Shown in pieces: positions 1 to 7,630 of a stretch of DNA of 20,633 nucleotides (position 1 is the first letter of the stretch; every line of letters begins with the position of its first letter). Position numbers and translations under genes: made by a program. The DNA is from an uncultured Prevotella sp. (GTDB lineage Bacteria > Bacteroidota > Bacteroidia > Bacteroidales > Bacteroidaceae), in assembly GCA_927910885.1 (NCBI GenBank), contig CAKMOD010000053.1, positions 1 through 20,633 on the forward strand, given 5' to 3'. The notes beneath the pieces are model-generated. The model saw nothing but the letters and a program-made list of their open reading frames with translations, did no database searches and had not been told where the DNA came from.

Positions 1-254
1 GACCAACGAACTCTTCTAATCTCTGGCAAGACGACCTATACACATAGAAGACTGAGAACTGCAAGACGTTCTGTTAAGACTCATCTTAAATGGCTCTATA
101 CGTATGAGGATTATACAGAATTACAATTCCTAATACAACAAATCTATTGGAAGGATTTAACTCACAGCTTAAAAGGGCACTACATAATCATAATGGATTG
201 AATGAAGCTAACAAGAAGAAGTTTATAGATGGATTCATAAATACAAAAAAGTAG
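1..254 (+). mobile_element. 3' fragment of an IS transposase, with an internal frameshift
   Basis: This is the C-terminal part of a transposase; the 5' part lies outside the window. Frame 1 reads basic sequence (TTYTHRRLRTARRS, then KWLYTYEDYTELQ) to about position 131. The reading then continues one frame over as IPNTTNLLEGFNSQLKRALH, then NHNGLNEANKKKFIDGF, and ends at the TAG at 252-254. The motif TN-x-LEG-x-N-x-QLK ... H-x-GL is typical of the C-terminus of IS1249/IS256-like (MULE-type) DDE transposases; that family placement is from memory of the motif. The frames join if one A is restored in the AA of 'caattcct' near 131, so the break looks like a single-base deletion in an A run. The element may be inactive or merely mis-sequenced. 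Confidence 0.72.
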
Positions 255-273
255 GCTGGAATAACCAGCCTAC
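251..273. repeat. Perfect hairpin over the transposase stop codon
   Basis: GTAGGCTGG (251-259) and CCAGCCTAC (265-273) form a perfect 9-bp inverted repeat with a 5-nt loop. It includes the transposase TAG stop. No T tract follows on the plus strand, so it is not a standard terminator; it may be part of the IS end. Confidence 0.6.
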
Positions 274-328
274 CAAAATGTCCATTACTAAAACCCGAGA
301 GTTTTTCAGCCTACCAAATGTCCATTAC
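266..328. repeat. Two 22/23-bp direct repeats at the likely IS end
   Basis: The stretch CAGCCTACC-A(n)-TGTCCATTAC occurs at 266-288 with four A's and at 307-328 with three A's, otherwise identical. It sits just after the transposase gene, where the terminal repeat of the IS would be expected. The reverse complement (GTAATGGACA...GGTAGGCTG) is a candidate for the terminal inverted repeat, but the other end of the element is outside the window. Confidence 0.55.
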
Positions 329-361
329 GCCAAATTTTTGTACTTTAGTTCGTTAAGAGAC

Positions 362-523
362 TTAGTTGTTGTACAACCAGTAAGCCAATCCTACAACTGC
401 TAAGGCGAAGAATGTCATAACAACCTTCATAACCTTGTTTAATACCTGACGACGGCGTGCTGCCGATGAAGAAGGAGGCTTTATTCCTCCTGTCTGATAG
501 TCGATGTGCTGATGTCTTGTCAT
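362..523 (-). CDS. Small single-pass membrane protein, 53 aa, function unknown
   Basis: The frame starts at an ATG (521-523) and stops at 362-364. It encodes MTRHQHIDYQTGGIKPPSSS, then a basic stretch AARRRQVLNKVMK, then a hydrophobic helix VVMTFFALAVVGLAYWLY at the C-terminus. By the positive-inside rule the N-terminus should be cytoplasmic. A TAnnTTTG promoter (603-610) lies about 80 nt upstream, and the gene has a clean start and stop in a region otherwise rich in stops. It follows the porin gene on the same strand but has its own promoter. I do not recognise the family. That it is a real gene is an inference from the promoter and the well-formed membrane topology. Confidence 0.6.
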   Translation of the reverse strand: MTRHQHIDYQTGGIKPPSSSAARRRQVLNKVMKVVMTFFALAVVGLAYWLYNN

Positions 524-602
524 GTTTTAGAGTTTGTACGAGGAGGTCTTTCCGTGAGGTGTAAAACCTTCGTTTGTTAATATATATTTACATTATTTGT
601 CG

Positions 603-630
603 CAAAGATACAAAAAAAACACGGATACAA
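603..630 (-). promoter_or_regulatory. Promoter for the 53-aa membrane protein gene
   Basis: On the minus strand there is TTG (628-630), 17 nt including an 8-base T run, then TATCTTTG (603-610). This matches the Bacteroidetes -33/-7 pattern, with a spacer somewhat shorter than the usual 19-20. The predicted 5' leader is about 70 nt. Confidence 0.55.
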
Positions 631-667
631 CCTAATGTATTCGTGATTTTTTTAAATTTAATTTATT

Positions 668-1806
668 TTAAAAGCGGAAGCTTAATTCTAAGTCAAACAT
701 TGAGTAGTTTGGTTTTCCGTTAGGACCATTCATAGAGCGGTCGTGAACATGAGAATAAATACCACTTAATGCAAGGTTTTTGGTAAATTCATAATCGAGA
801 CCTATGTCGTACTGTGTACGCTGTTTTGCTGCACCATCAGATGGCTGATACATATCGTAACGTGCCTTTGCATGAAGCTTGTTAGGAATAATAGGTGCAA
901 TCACGAGTGCATAAACACCTTGAGCCTTGTCACCATCTGCGCTGAGATTACAGTCGGTTGCAGCAGCTGCATCTGTGTTGCTAAGTGACTTTGCAAGGCG
1001 TAACCTGTTGAATGAACATACTCAGAACGGATTGTCCAGTCTTTTACTTTGTACTCTGCTGATACGGCGTAGCGACGCTGCTGTAAGCTGCGCACACCAT
1101 TTATAGTTGCACCAGCGTCATCAATCCATGAACCTTTACGTGCATAAGAACCAGTCCATCCAAACCAGCCTAAGCGCATTCCTTCTACAGGCATAATCCA
1201 AACACCACCAATAATATTCTTCTGTTGGTCAGCATCTTTTACGTTGATACCCTGACCATTAAATACACCTACTTGATAGTGAACAAGATTTCTACCTGCA
1301 TTGGTTTTTAGGAAATCACCTTGTATCTGTACACCGATATCACGACCATTAGATGGGTGTGCACCTGCTCTATCAGAGAAGCTTGCCAACTTCAGAACAC
1401 TTTGAGCTACACTCATAAAGCCTTGGTCGATAGGGTGGATAGGGTTGTCAAAGGTAAATGGGTTCTTGAACTGACCTGCCTTAATACGGAAGAAATCATA
1501 CTTCTGCCATTCGATGAAGAGGTCAACTAAACGTGGTGATGCGCCCAGTGTCGATGTGTTGCCATTGAATTGTAACTGTGCTTTCCAAGCCCAGTCATTA
1601 AGAATACGGCCATCAAGTGCGAGACGACCCAAGCGAAGATTAAAAGAGTTTGACTTGTTGTTGTTCATACCATTGTATTGGTATTGAGCAATACCGAAGC
1701 CAGACAGTTTTACGTTATTAATCCACTTGGGTACTTCCTGTGCTTCCTGTGCTTTGCCGAGGAGAGAGCATAGCATCATTGCTGATAGGATAATTGTTTT
1801 TCTCAT
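668..1806 (-). CDS. Outer-membrane porin, phosphate-selective O/P type (one frameshift)
   Basis: Translation starts at ATG 1804-1806 with a signal peptide (MRKTIILSAMMLCSLLGKAQ), followed by beta-barrel sequence: VKLSGFGIAQYQYNG, then FNLRLGRLALDGRILND, and GQFKNPFTFDNP, as in OprO/OprP-type porins. The frame runs off at 901, but from about 992 the next frame continues without loss: AAAATDCNLSADGDKAQGVY, then LHAKARYDMYQPSDG, ending FDLELSFRF. A terminal aromatic residue is the usual outer-membrane sorting signal. Restoring one base in the TTT at 990-992 gives about 379 residues, a full family length. I treat it as one gene of a trimeric barrel porin; its real substrate cannot be read from the sequence. 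Transcription is independent, from the promoter at 1867-1896. Confidence 0.85.
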
Positions 1807-1866
1807 AACTCTATGAATTTAGGTAATGATAATATTTTTAGGTTGATAACTCGGCTGTTAACGATG

Positions 1867-1896
1867 CAAAGATAGTATTTTATTAAATAATAACAA
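1867..1896 (-). promoter_or_regulatory. Promoter of the porin gene
   Basis: Minus strand: TTG (1894-1896), exactly 19 nt, then TATCTTTG (1867-1874). This is a close match to the Bacteroidetes primary-sigma consensus. The start codon is about 60 nt downstream. Confidence 0.75.
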
Positions 1897-1962
1897 AATA
1901 TTATGCATGTCTTTTTCTTGGTAATAGCTGGTGATATGGACTGTCTATATATATAAGGTGGA

Positions 1963-2021
1963 ATTGCCTACTATATCAGTCGTAGGGAAGGGTAATCCTT
2001 TGGGCTGGTATAGCAGGCAAT
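1963..2021. other. Long nested hairpin between porin and rlmD
   Basis: ATTGCCTACTATA (1963-1975) pairs with TATAGCAGGCAAT (2009-2021) with one mismatch. Inside it a CAGTC/GGCTG pair and an AAGG/CCTT pair extend the stem. No T tract follows on either strand in the right place: on the minus strand the T run precedes the hairpin. It lies downstream of rlmD and about 65 bp upstream of the porin -33 box. Confidence 0.55.
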
Positions 2022-2046
2022 CTTAAAAAATATAGTTAATTAGTTT

Positions 2047-3468
2047 TTATCGTTTCTCCAATAAAACAACGTTCTCAACGTGCGGAGTATGTGGGAACAT
2101 ATCTACTGGTTGAACAGCAGAAACCTTATAATCAACGTCAAGTAAAGCAAGGTCGCGTGCCTGTGTTGCAGGATTACAACTGACATAAACGATTCGCTTT
2201 GGATTTGCGCCAAGGATAACGTTTACAACGTCTGGGTGCATACCTGCACGTGGAGGGTCTGTGATGATAACGTCGAGTCCATGCTCGTGGATGAAGTCTT
2301 CGGTCAGAATGTCTTTCATGTCACCTGCATAGAATAGTGTGTTGTCAATCTTGTTGACTTCTGAGTTAACCTTTGCATCTTCTATTGCCTCAGGAACATA
2401 TTCAATACCAATTACTTTCTGAGCTTTCTTTGCTACGAAGTTAGCAATAGTTCCTGTACCAGTGTAGAGGTCATATACGAGTTCGTTGCCTGTAAGGTTT
2501 GCAAATTCTCGTGCAACAGAATAGAGATGATATGCCTGTTCAGTATTGGTCTGATAAAAACTCTTTGGACCTACCTTGAACCTCAAGTTTTCCATCGTCT
2601 CAAAGATATGATCATTACCTTTGAAAAGTGTAAGCTCAAGGTCGTTAAAAGTATCGTTACCTTTCTGATTATCAACGTAGAAGAGCGAAGTGATTTGTGG
2701 GAATCGGTCTGCAATATGCTGCATCAATGCCTTTGCACGCTTGTCGTCTTCCTCCTCGTCATAATGGAACTGTACAAGTACCATCCATTCGCCTGTGTTA
2801 GAGTTGCGCACCATAATATGACGTAATAAGCCATGCTGTGCACGGATATCGTAGAACTTCATGCCAGTGCTGAGTGCATAATCACGAATATCTTTGCGAA
2901 TCTCGTTGCAAAGATCATCCATCAACCAGCATTTCTCAATAGGATATACCTTGTCGAAGGCTCCTGTAATATGAAAGCCAATTGCTCCTTCTGCCAAGCC
3001 AACACCTTCTGGAAGAGCCTTTAACTCCTCTTCTGTATACCAACGCTTATTAGCACAGCCGAATTCGAGTTTATTTCGGTATTCTCTGGTGTGTACCGAA
3101 CCCATAATTGGGCGAAACTCAGGAAGTTCCACCTTTCCAATACGGCTGAGTTGGTCATACACCTGCTGCTGCTTTGCTTTCAGTTGCTCATCGTAAGGAA
3201 GGTTTTGCCACTTACATCCACCGCAGATGCCAAAGTGTCCGCACATAGGTTCCTGACGTACAGCACTTTTACTGATGAAGCGTATGACTGTAGCTTCACA
3301 ATAACTACGTTTCTTCTTACGCACCTGAAGGTCAACTACGTCTCCTGGTACAACAAAAGGAACAAAGATAACTTTATCGTCAACGTGTGCAACACATTTA
3401 CCTTCGGCAGCCACAGCTTCTATTGTGACATTCTCCAGAATGGGTAATGGCTTTCTTTTTCTACTCAT
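2047..3468 (-). CDS. rlmD: 23S rRNA (uracil-C5)-methyltransferase, RlmD/TrmA family
   Basis: This SAM-dependent enzyme makes 5-methyluridine, most probably in 23S rRNA (U1939 in E. coli RlmD). I choose the ATG at 3466-3468 (473 aa). The longer frame upstream would add 39 residues unlike the family and would run across the promoter. An N-terminal TRAM domain (about 10-65) is followed by Fe-S cysteines C76, C82, C85 and C180 (CGHFGICGGC and EKC), matching the RumA cluster pattern. The SAM-binding loop YDLYTGTGTIANF is at 332-344, TDPPRAG at 403-409, and the catalytic cysteine is C431 in VSCNP. E465 in HVENVV fits the general base. Bacteroidetes often carry more than one TrmA paralogue, so the exact target uridine is less certain than the reaction. 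Confidence 0.9.
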   Translation of the reverse strand: MSRKRKPLPILENVTIEAVAAEGKCVAHVDDKVIFVPFVVPGDVVDLQVRKKKRSYCEATVIRFISKSAVRQEPMCGHFGICGGCKWQNLPYDEQLKAKQQQVYDQLSRIGKVELPEFRPIMGSVHTREYRNKLEFGCANKRWYTEEELKALPEGVGLAEGAIGFHITGAFDKVYPIEKCWLMDDLCNEIRKDIRDYALSTGMKFYDIRAQHGLLRHIMVRNSNTGEWMVLVQFHYDEEEDDKRAKALMQHIADRFPQITSLFYVDNQKGNDTFNDLELTLFKGNDHIFETMENLRFKVGPKSFYQTNTEQAYHLYSVAREFANLTGNELVYDLYTGTGTIANFVAKKAQKVIGIEYVPEAIEDAKVNSEVNKIDNTLFYAGDMKDILTEDFIHEHGLDVIITDPPRAGMHPDVVNVILGANPKRIVYVSCNPATQARDLALLDVDYKVSAVQPVDMFPHTPHVENVVLLEKR

Positions 3469-3489
3469 AATCTGTTTTGTATTTCGGTG

Positions 3490-3497
3490 CAAAGTTA
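3490..3497 (-). promoter_or_regulatory. -7 element for rlmD
   Basis: TAACTTTG on the minus strand lies 21 nt upstream of the chosen ATG. There is no clear TTG at the -33 position, so the call rests on the -7 element and its placement. It supports the shorter rlmD start. Confidence 0.5.
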
Positions 3498-3600
3498 CTA
3501 ATTTTTTCCCGTTTGCAGTCTGCTTGATAGTTTTTATCAGGTCTGTGTTCGCCAACAAAGTGAAAATGTAAGGTGAGGATAGCAATTTTTATAGAAAAGT

Positions 3601-3631
3601 TTGCTACTTTGCCTATTTATTGGTATATTTG
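3601..3631 (+). promoter_or_regulatory. Promoter of ppdK
   Basis: TTG (3601-3603, part of GTTTG), 20 nt, then TATATTTG (3624-3631). The leader to the ATG at 3673 is about 35 nt. The rlmD promoter faces the other way 100 bp to the left, so the intergenic region is divergent. Confidence 0.7.
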
Positions 3632-3672
3632 CACTATAGAAAATAACTAAAATTCATTATCATTTTTAACTT

Positions 3673-6395
3673 ATGAGCGAAAAGAGAGTTTATACCTTTG
3701 GTAATGGTACGGCTGAAGGTAAGGCCGACATGAGAAATCTCCTTGGTGGCAAGGGTGCCAATCTGGCTGAGATGAATCTTATCGGTGTTCCTGTTCCTCC
3801 AGGCTTTACAATTACCACTGATGTATGTACTGAGTATTATGAGAAAGGTAAAGAGACTGTAGTAGGCTTGCTGAAGGCAGAAGTAGAGAATAGCGTTAAG
3901 CACGTAGAAAGCTTGATGAATTCAACCTTCGGTGATCCAGCTAATCCTCTCCTGATGAGTGTACGTTCTGGTGCACGTGCTTCAATGCCAGGTATGATGG
4001 ATACAATTCTCAACCTTGGTCTTAATGATGCTGTGGTTGCAGGATTAATTGAAAAGACGGGTAACGAGCGTTTTGCTTATGATAGCTACCGTCGTTTTGT
4101 ACAGATGTACGGTGATGTTGTTTTGGGTATGAAGCCTGTAAACAAGGAAGACATTGATCCATTTGAGGCAATTATTCAGCAGGTTAAGGCTGAGCGTGGC
4201 ATTAAGCTTGACAGCGAGATGTCTGTTGAAGATTTGAAGCAGCTTGTAGCTCTTTTCAAGAAGGCTATCAAGGAGCAGACTGGTAAGGACTTCCCAGATG
4301 ATCCAATGGAGCAGTTGTGGGGTGCTATTTGTGCTGTGTTTGATTCATGGATGAACGAGCGTGCTATTCTCTACCGTAAGATGGAGGGTATTCCACAGGA
4401 GTGGGGTACAGCAGTAACCGTTCAGGCAATGGTATTCGGTAACATGGGTGAGTCTTCTGCAACAGGTGTTTGCTTCTCTCGTGATGCTGGTACAGGTGAG
4501 AACCTCTTCAATGGTGAGTACCTTATCAATGCGCAGGGTGAGGACGTTGTAGCAGGTATCCGTACACCACAGCAGATTACAAAGGAAGGTTCACTTCGTT
4601 GGGCTGCACAGCAGAATATCGATGAGGAGACTCGTGCTACTAAGTATCCTTCAATGGAAGAGGCTATGCCTGAGCTGTACAAGCAACTTTATGCAGTACA
4701 GGATAAGTTGGAGAAGCATTACCATGATATGCAGGATATGGAGTTTACTGTACAGGAAGGTAAGCTTTGGTTCCTCCAGACTCGTAATGGTAAGCGTACA
4801 GGTACTGCAATGGTTAAGATTGCTATGGACCTGCTCCACGAGGGTGAGATTGATGAGAAGACAGCGCTTATGCGTTGTGAGCCAAACAAGCTCGACGAAC
4901 TTCTTCACCCAGTATTTGATAAGGAAGCATTAGCACAAGCACATGTGTTGACACGTGGTTTGCCAGCTTCTCCAGGTGCTGCAAGCGGTCAGGTTGTATT
5001 CTTCGCTGACGATGCTACAAAGTGGCATGAGGATGGCCGTCAGGTTATCATGGTTCGTATCGAAACATCTCCTGAGGATCTCGCAGGTATGTCTGCTGCC
5101 GAGGGTATCTTGACAGCTCGTGGTGGTATGACTTCACACGCAGCCGTTGTGGCACGTGGTATGGGTAAGTGTTGTGTCAGTGGTGCCGGTGCTATCATGA
5201 TTGACTATAAGGCACGTACTTTGGAGATTGATGGAACAATTATCCGTGAGGGTGACTATATCTCATTGAACGGTTCTACAGGTGAGGTCTATCTTGGTGA
5301 GGTGAAGACTCGTCCAGCTGAGGTAACAGGTGACTTCGCTGAGCTGATGGATCTTTGTAAGAAGTATAGTAAGTTGGTTGTTCGTACCAACGCAGATACT
5401 CCACACGATGCAGAGGTAGCAAGTAACTTTGGTGCTGTTGGTATTGGTCTTTGCCGTACAGAGCACATGTTCTTCGAGAACGAGAAGATTAAGGCTATGC
5501 GTGAGATGATTCTCGCAAACAGCACAGAGGAGCGTGAGAAGGCTCTTGATAAGCTCTTGCCTTATCAGAAGCAGGATTTCTATGGTATCTTGAAGTGCAT
5601 GGACGGTATGCCAGTTAACATCCGTCTACTCGACCCTCCTTTGCATGAGTTCGTTCCACACGATCTTAAGGGTCAGGAGGCAATGGCTGAGGAGATGGGC
5701 GTAAGCGTTCACTTTATCCAGAGCCGTGTAAGTGCACTTTCTGAGAGTAACCCAATGTTGGGTCTTCGTGGTTGCCGTTTGGGTAACACTTTCCCAGAGA
5801 TTACTGCTATGCAGACTAAGGCTATCCTCGGTGCTGCTGTTCAGTTGAAGAAGGAAGGCTTCAATCCTAAGCCAGAGATTATGGTACCATTGGTAGGTAT
5901 TGTTAATGAGCTTGACATTCAAGAGAACATCATTCGCAAAACTGCAAATAAACTCTTCAAGAAGGAGGGTGTTGAGGTTGAATTCAAGGTGGGTACGATG
6001 ATTGAGATTCCTCGTGCTGCTTTGACTGCTGATGTTATTGCACAGAAGGCTGAGTACTTCAGCTTCGGTACAAATGACTTGACTCAGATGACCTTCGGTT
6101 ATAGCCGTGACGATATCGCAAGCTTCTTGCCAAGCTACTTAGAGAAGAAGATTCTTGATGTTGACCCATTCCAGGTTCTCGACCAGAAGGGTGTTGGTCA
6201 GTTAATTCAATGGGTGTTGAGAAGGGCCGCAAGACTCGCAAGAACCTCAAGTGTGGTATCTGTGGTGAGCATGGCGGTGAGCCAAGTTCTGTTAAGTTCT
6301 GCCATCGTGTAGGTCTTAACTACGTTAGCTGTTCTCCATTCCGTGTGCCTATCGCAAGACTTGCGGCGGCACAAGCAGTGGTTGAAGAAATGTAG
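3673..6395 (+). CDS. ppdK: Pyruvate, phosphate dikinase (frameshifted near the C-terminus)
   Basis: The cytoplasmic enzyme interconverts pyruvate + ATP + Pi and PEP + AMP + PPi through phosphohistidine intermediates. It begins MSEKRVYTFGNGTAEGKADM, followed by the ATP-grasp domain (KGANLAEM, SVRSGARASMPGMMDT), the central swivelling domain with GGMTSHAAVVARGMGKCC (catalytic H489), and the C-terminal TIM-barrel PEP domain (GIGLCRTEHMF, FGTNDLTQMTFGYSRDD). The original frame drifts after GQLIQ and stops at 6312. The +2 frame from 6210 gives MGVEKGRKTRKNLKCGICGE and then YVSCSPFRVPIARLAAAQA, the expected end with the catalytic Cys at 6330-6332. Restoring one A in 'caatggg' (6209-6210) yields about 907 aa. 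Taken literally, the truncated 879-aa protein lacks the catalytic Cys and would be dead in the pyruvate half-reaction; a sequence error is more likely. Confidence 0.92.
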
Positions 6396-6419
6396 TAATT
6401 TCTTAGAAATATAGTATAT

Positions 6420-6464
6420 TAGGCGGTGTATCACGTGTTTACGTAGGTATACCGCCTATTTCTT
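6420..6464 (+). terminator. Terminator downstream of ppdK
   Basis: TAGGCGGT (6420-6427) pairs with ACCGCCTA (6451-6458), followed by the T-rich stretch TTTCTT. It lies 25 bp past the restored ppdK stop, which also supports the restored end. Confidence 0.6.
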
Positions 6465-6563
6465 ATGGTTTATAAATGTATATCTAAAAGAGGTAGAGTC
6501 TTTACCTTTCGCTCTCACTTCTAATTTACTAAGTTCTTTACAACAATCTTACTTTATACCAAT

Positions 6564-6815
6564 ATGCAATTTATTAAATCAGTGTTTGTAGTACTTGCGT
6601 TGTTCTCTACGATAGGAGGAACGACTGCTTCTACAAAGAGAAATACGGATATCCAGTCTGGAACGGTTTACATTTGTACGGGACCAAAGGCAAGAAAGTA
6701 TCATTCAAGTCAAAATTGCCGTGGGCTTAATAGATGCTCTGGCAGTATAAAAAGCCTATCTGTAAGTGTTGCACAGTCAAAAGGCTTTACTCCTTGCAAG
6801 ATTTGTTATAGATAG
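6564..6815 (+). CDS. Small secreted Cys/His protein, putative metal-binding, 83 aa
   Basis: A signal peptide (MQFIKSVFVVLALFSTIGGT, cleavage probably near residues 19-23) precedes a compact domain of about 55 residues. It contains VYICTG, KYHSSQNCRGLNRC and TPCKICY, that is C38, H47, C52, C58, C78 and C81. The H-x4-C plus C-x2-C arrangement with the 'YH...C' start resembles small Ada/nuclease-associated zinc-binding modules found as free-standing secreted proteins in Bacteroidetes. Metal binding is inference; disulfides are equally possible in the periplasm. It stands alone between ppdK and a long non-coding stretch, on the plus strand. I see no convincing TAnnTTTG promoter directly upstream. 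Confidence 0.7.
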   Translation: MQFIKSVFVVLALFSTIGGTTASTKRNTDIQSGTVYICTGPKARKYHSSQNCRGLNRCSGSIKSLSVSVAQSKGFTPCKICYR

Positions 6816-7417
6816 TTTGTTTATAAGTTATGTTTAACACATAGCAAGAAGTATGTAATATGTGGTCTTAAACCTTTATAGTTAAGTGTAAAGCAACGCT
6901 TTTTATATGCGTTCTCTACTATTTACAGCTTCTTTTTACTATGAGGAGAAGGCTTTTAGTGCTATACACTATGGTTTAATTTATGATAGAATCACTTTTA
7001 TGTGAGAAGAAATATTAATCTTGCTAACGTAAGAGTTGGGTGCGTCTAATAATTCTGTTTATATGTTTTTCTTTGAAAATAAAAAAAATGTTTGCTCTTT
7101 TAAAAATGTTACGATATAACTATAGTATTTTTTAATTTCATTTTGCTGTCACTTTTAACACCTCGTATAAACGTGCTATAAGTCAGTAGGTTATAAGCTA
7201 TTCTCTTGTGACACGAGTGACAGGAACTTTCATTTTGGATGTTTCTTTTATTGTAGACAATCAGGGATATTGGAATGAATGTGAGAAATAGCGTATTCTG
7301 AGGCGGACTCGTTCTTGACAGTAAGGAGTTTGGAACTGTTTTCACAGTGACGGCACATCTTATTTTTTCTCCATAGTGGGTGAGCCACAATAGCCCTTTT
7401 TATCATGTCATATCATC
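6816..7417. other. Gene-poor intergenic stretch
   Basis: No supportable gene. It is AT-rich, with an 8-bp inverted repeat CTGTCACT (7146-7153) / AGTGACAG (7216-7223) and a nearby direct pair GTGAC-ACGA-GTGAC (7208-7221). A 93-codon open frame on the minus strand (7109-7390) has low-complexity, unfamily-like sequence and I do not accept it. Confidence 0.5.
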
Positions 7418-7483
7418 GTGCGGATACTCAGCACCAATGGTGCGGACGGTGAACACCAATAGTGCGGACGGTTATGACACGTA
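7418..7483. repeat. 22-bp tandem array A1 (three units)
   Basis: GTGCGG occurs at 7418, 7440 and 7462, exactly 22 bp apart. Units read GTGCGGAT...CACCAATG, GTGCGGAC...CACCAATA and a decayed third, GTGCGGAC...GACACGTA. At each unit junction CACCAATGGTG forms a small dyad (CACC/GGTG). The array lies about 110 bp beyond the clpB terminator. Confidence 0.75.
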
Positions 7484-7591
7484 GAATTACTAAGGATAAT
7501 AAAACATGTTGGTCACGAATAAGCCTAAAGGAGAACAGAGGTTAACGTCATAAAGATCTATAGTTGTATCATTCGAAATGTCCGATGAAAC

Positions 7592-7627
7592 AAAAAAGGA
7601 GTGTGCCAAATGACACACTCCCTTTTT
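7592..7627. terminator. Terminator downstream of clpB (works in both directions)
   Basis: GGAGTGTG (7598-7605) pairs with CACACTCC (7614-7621). The stem is flanked by A6 on the left and T5 on the right. The clpB stop is at 7631, so for clpB the minus-strand T6 tract terminates transcription. Confidence 0.85.
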
Positions 7628-7630
7628 ATA

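Noticed and set aside
3469..3585. 39-residue N-terminal extension of RlmD
   Set aside because: It would run through the TAACTTTG promoter element and is not needed for the TRAM domain, which starts right after the chosen Met.
6199..6312. Programmed -1 frameshift in ppdK
   Set aside because: No X-XXY-YYZ slippery heptamer or following pseudoknot is visible, and four other genes in the window have the same kind of single-base break.
7109..7390. 93-codon minus-strand ORF
   Set aside because: Composition-driven sequence, no recognisable motif, no promoter; lies in a repeat-bearing intergenic stretch.
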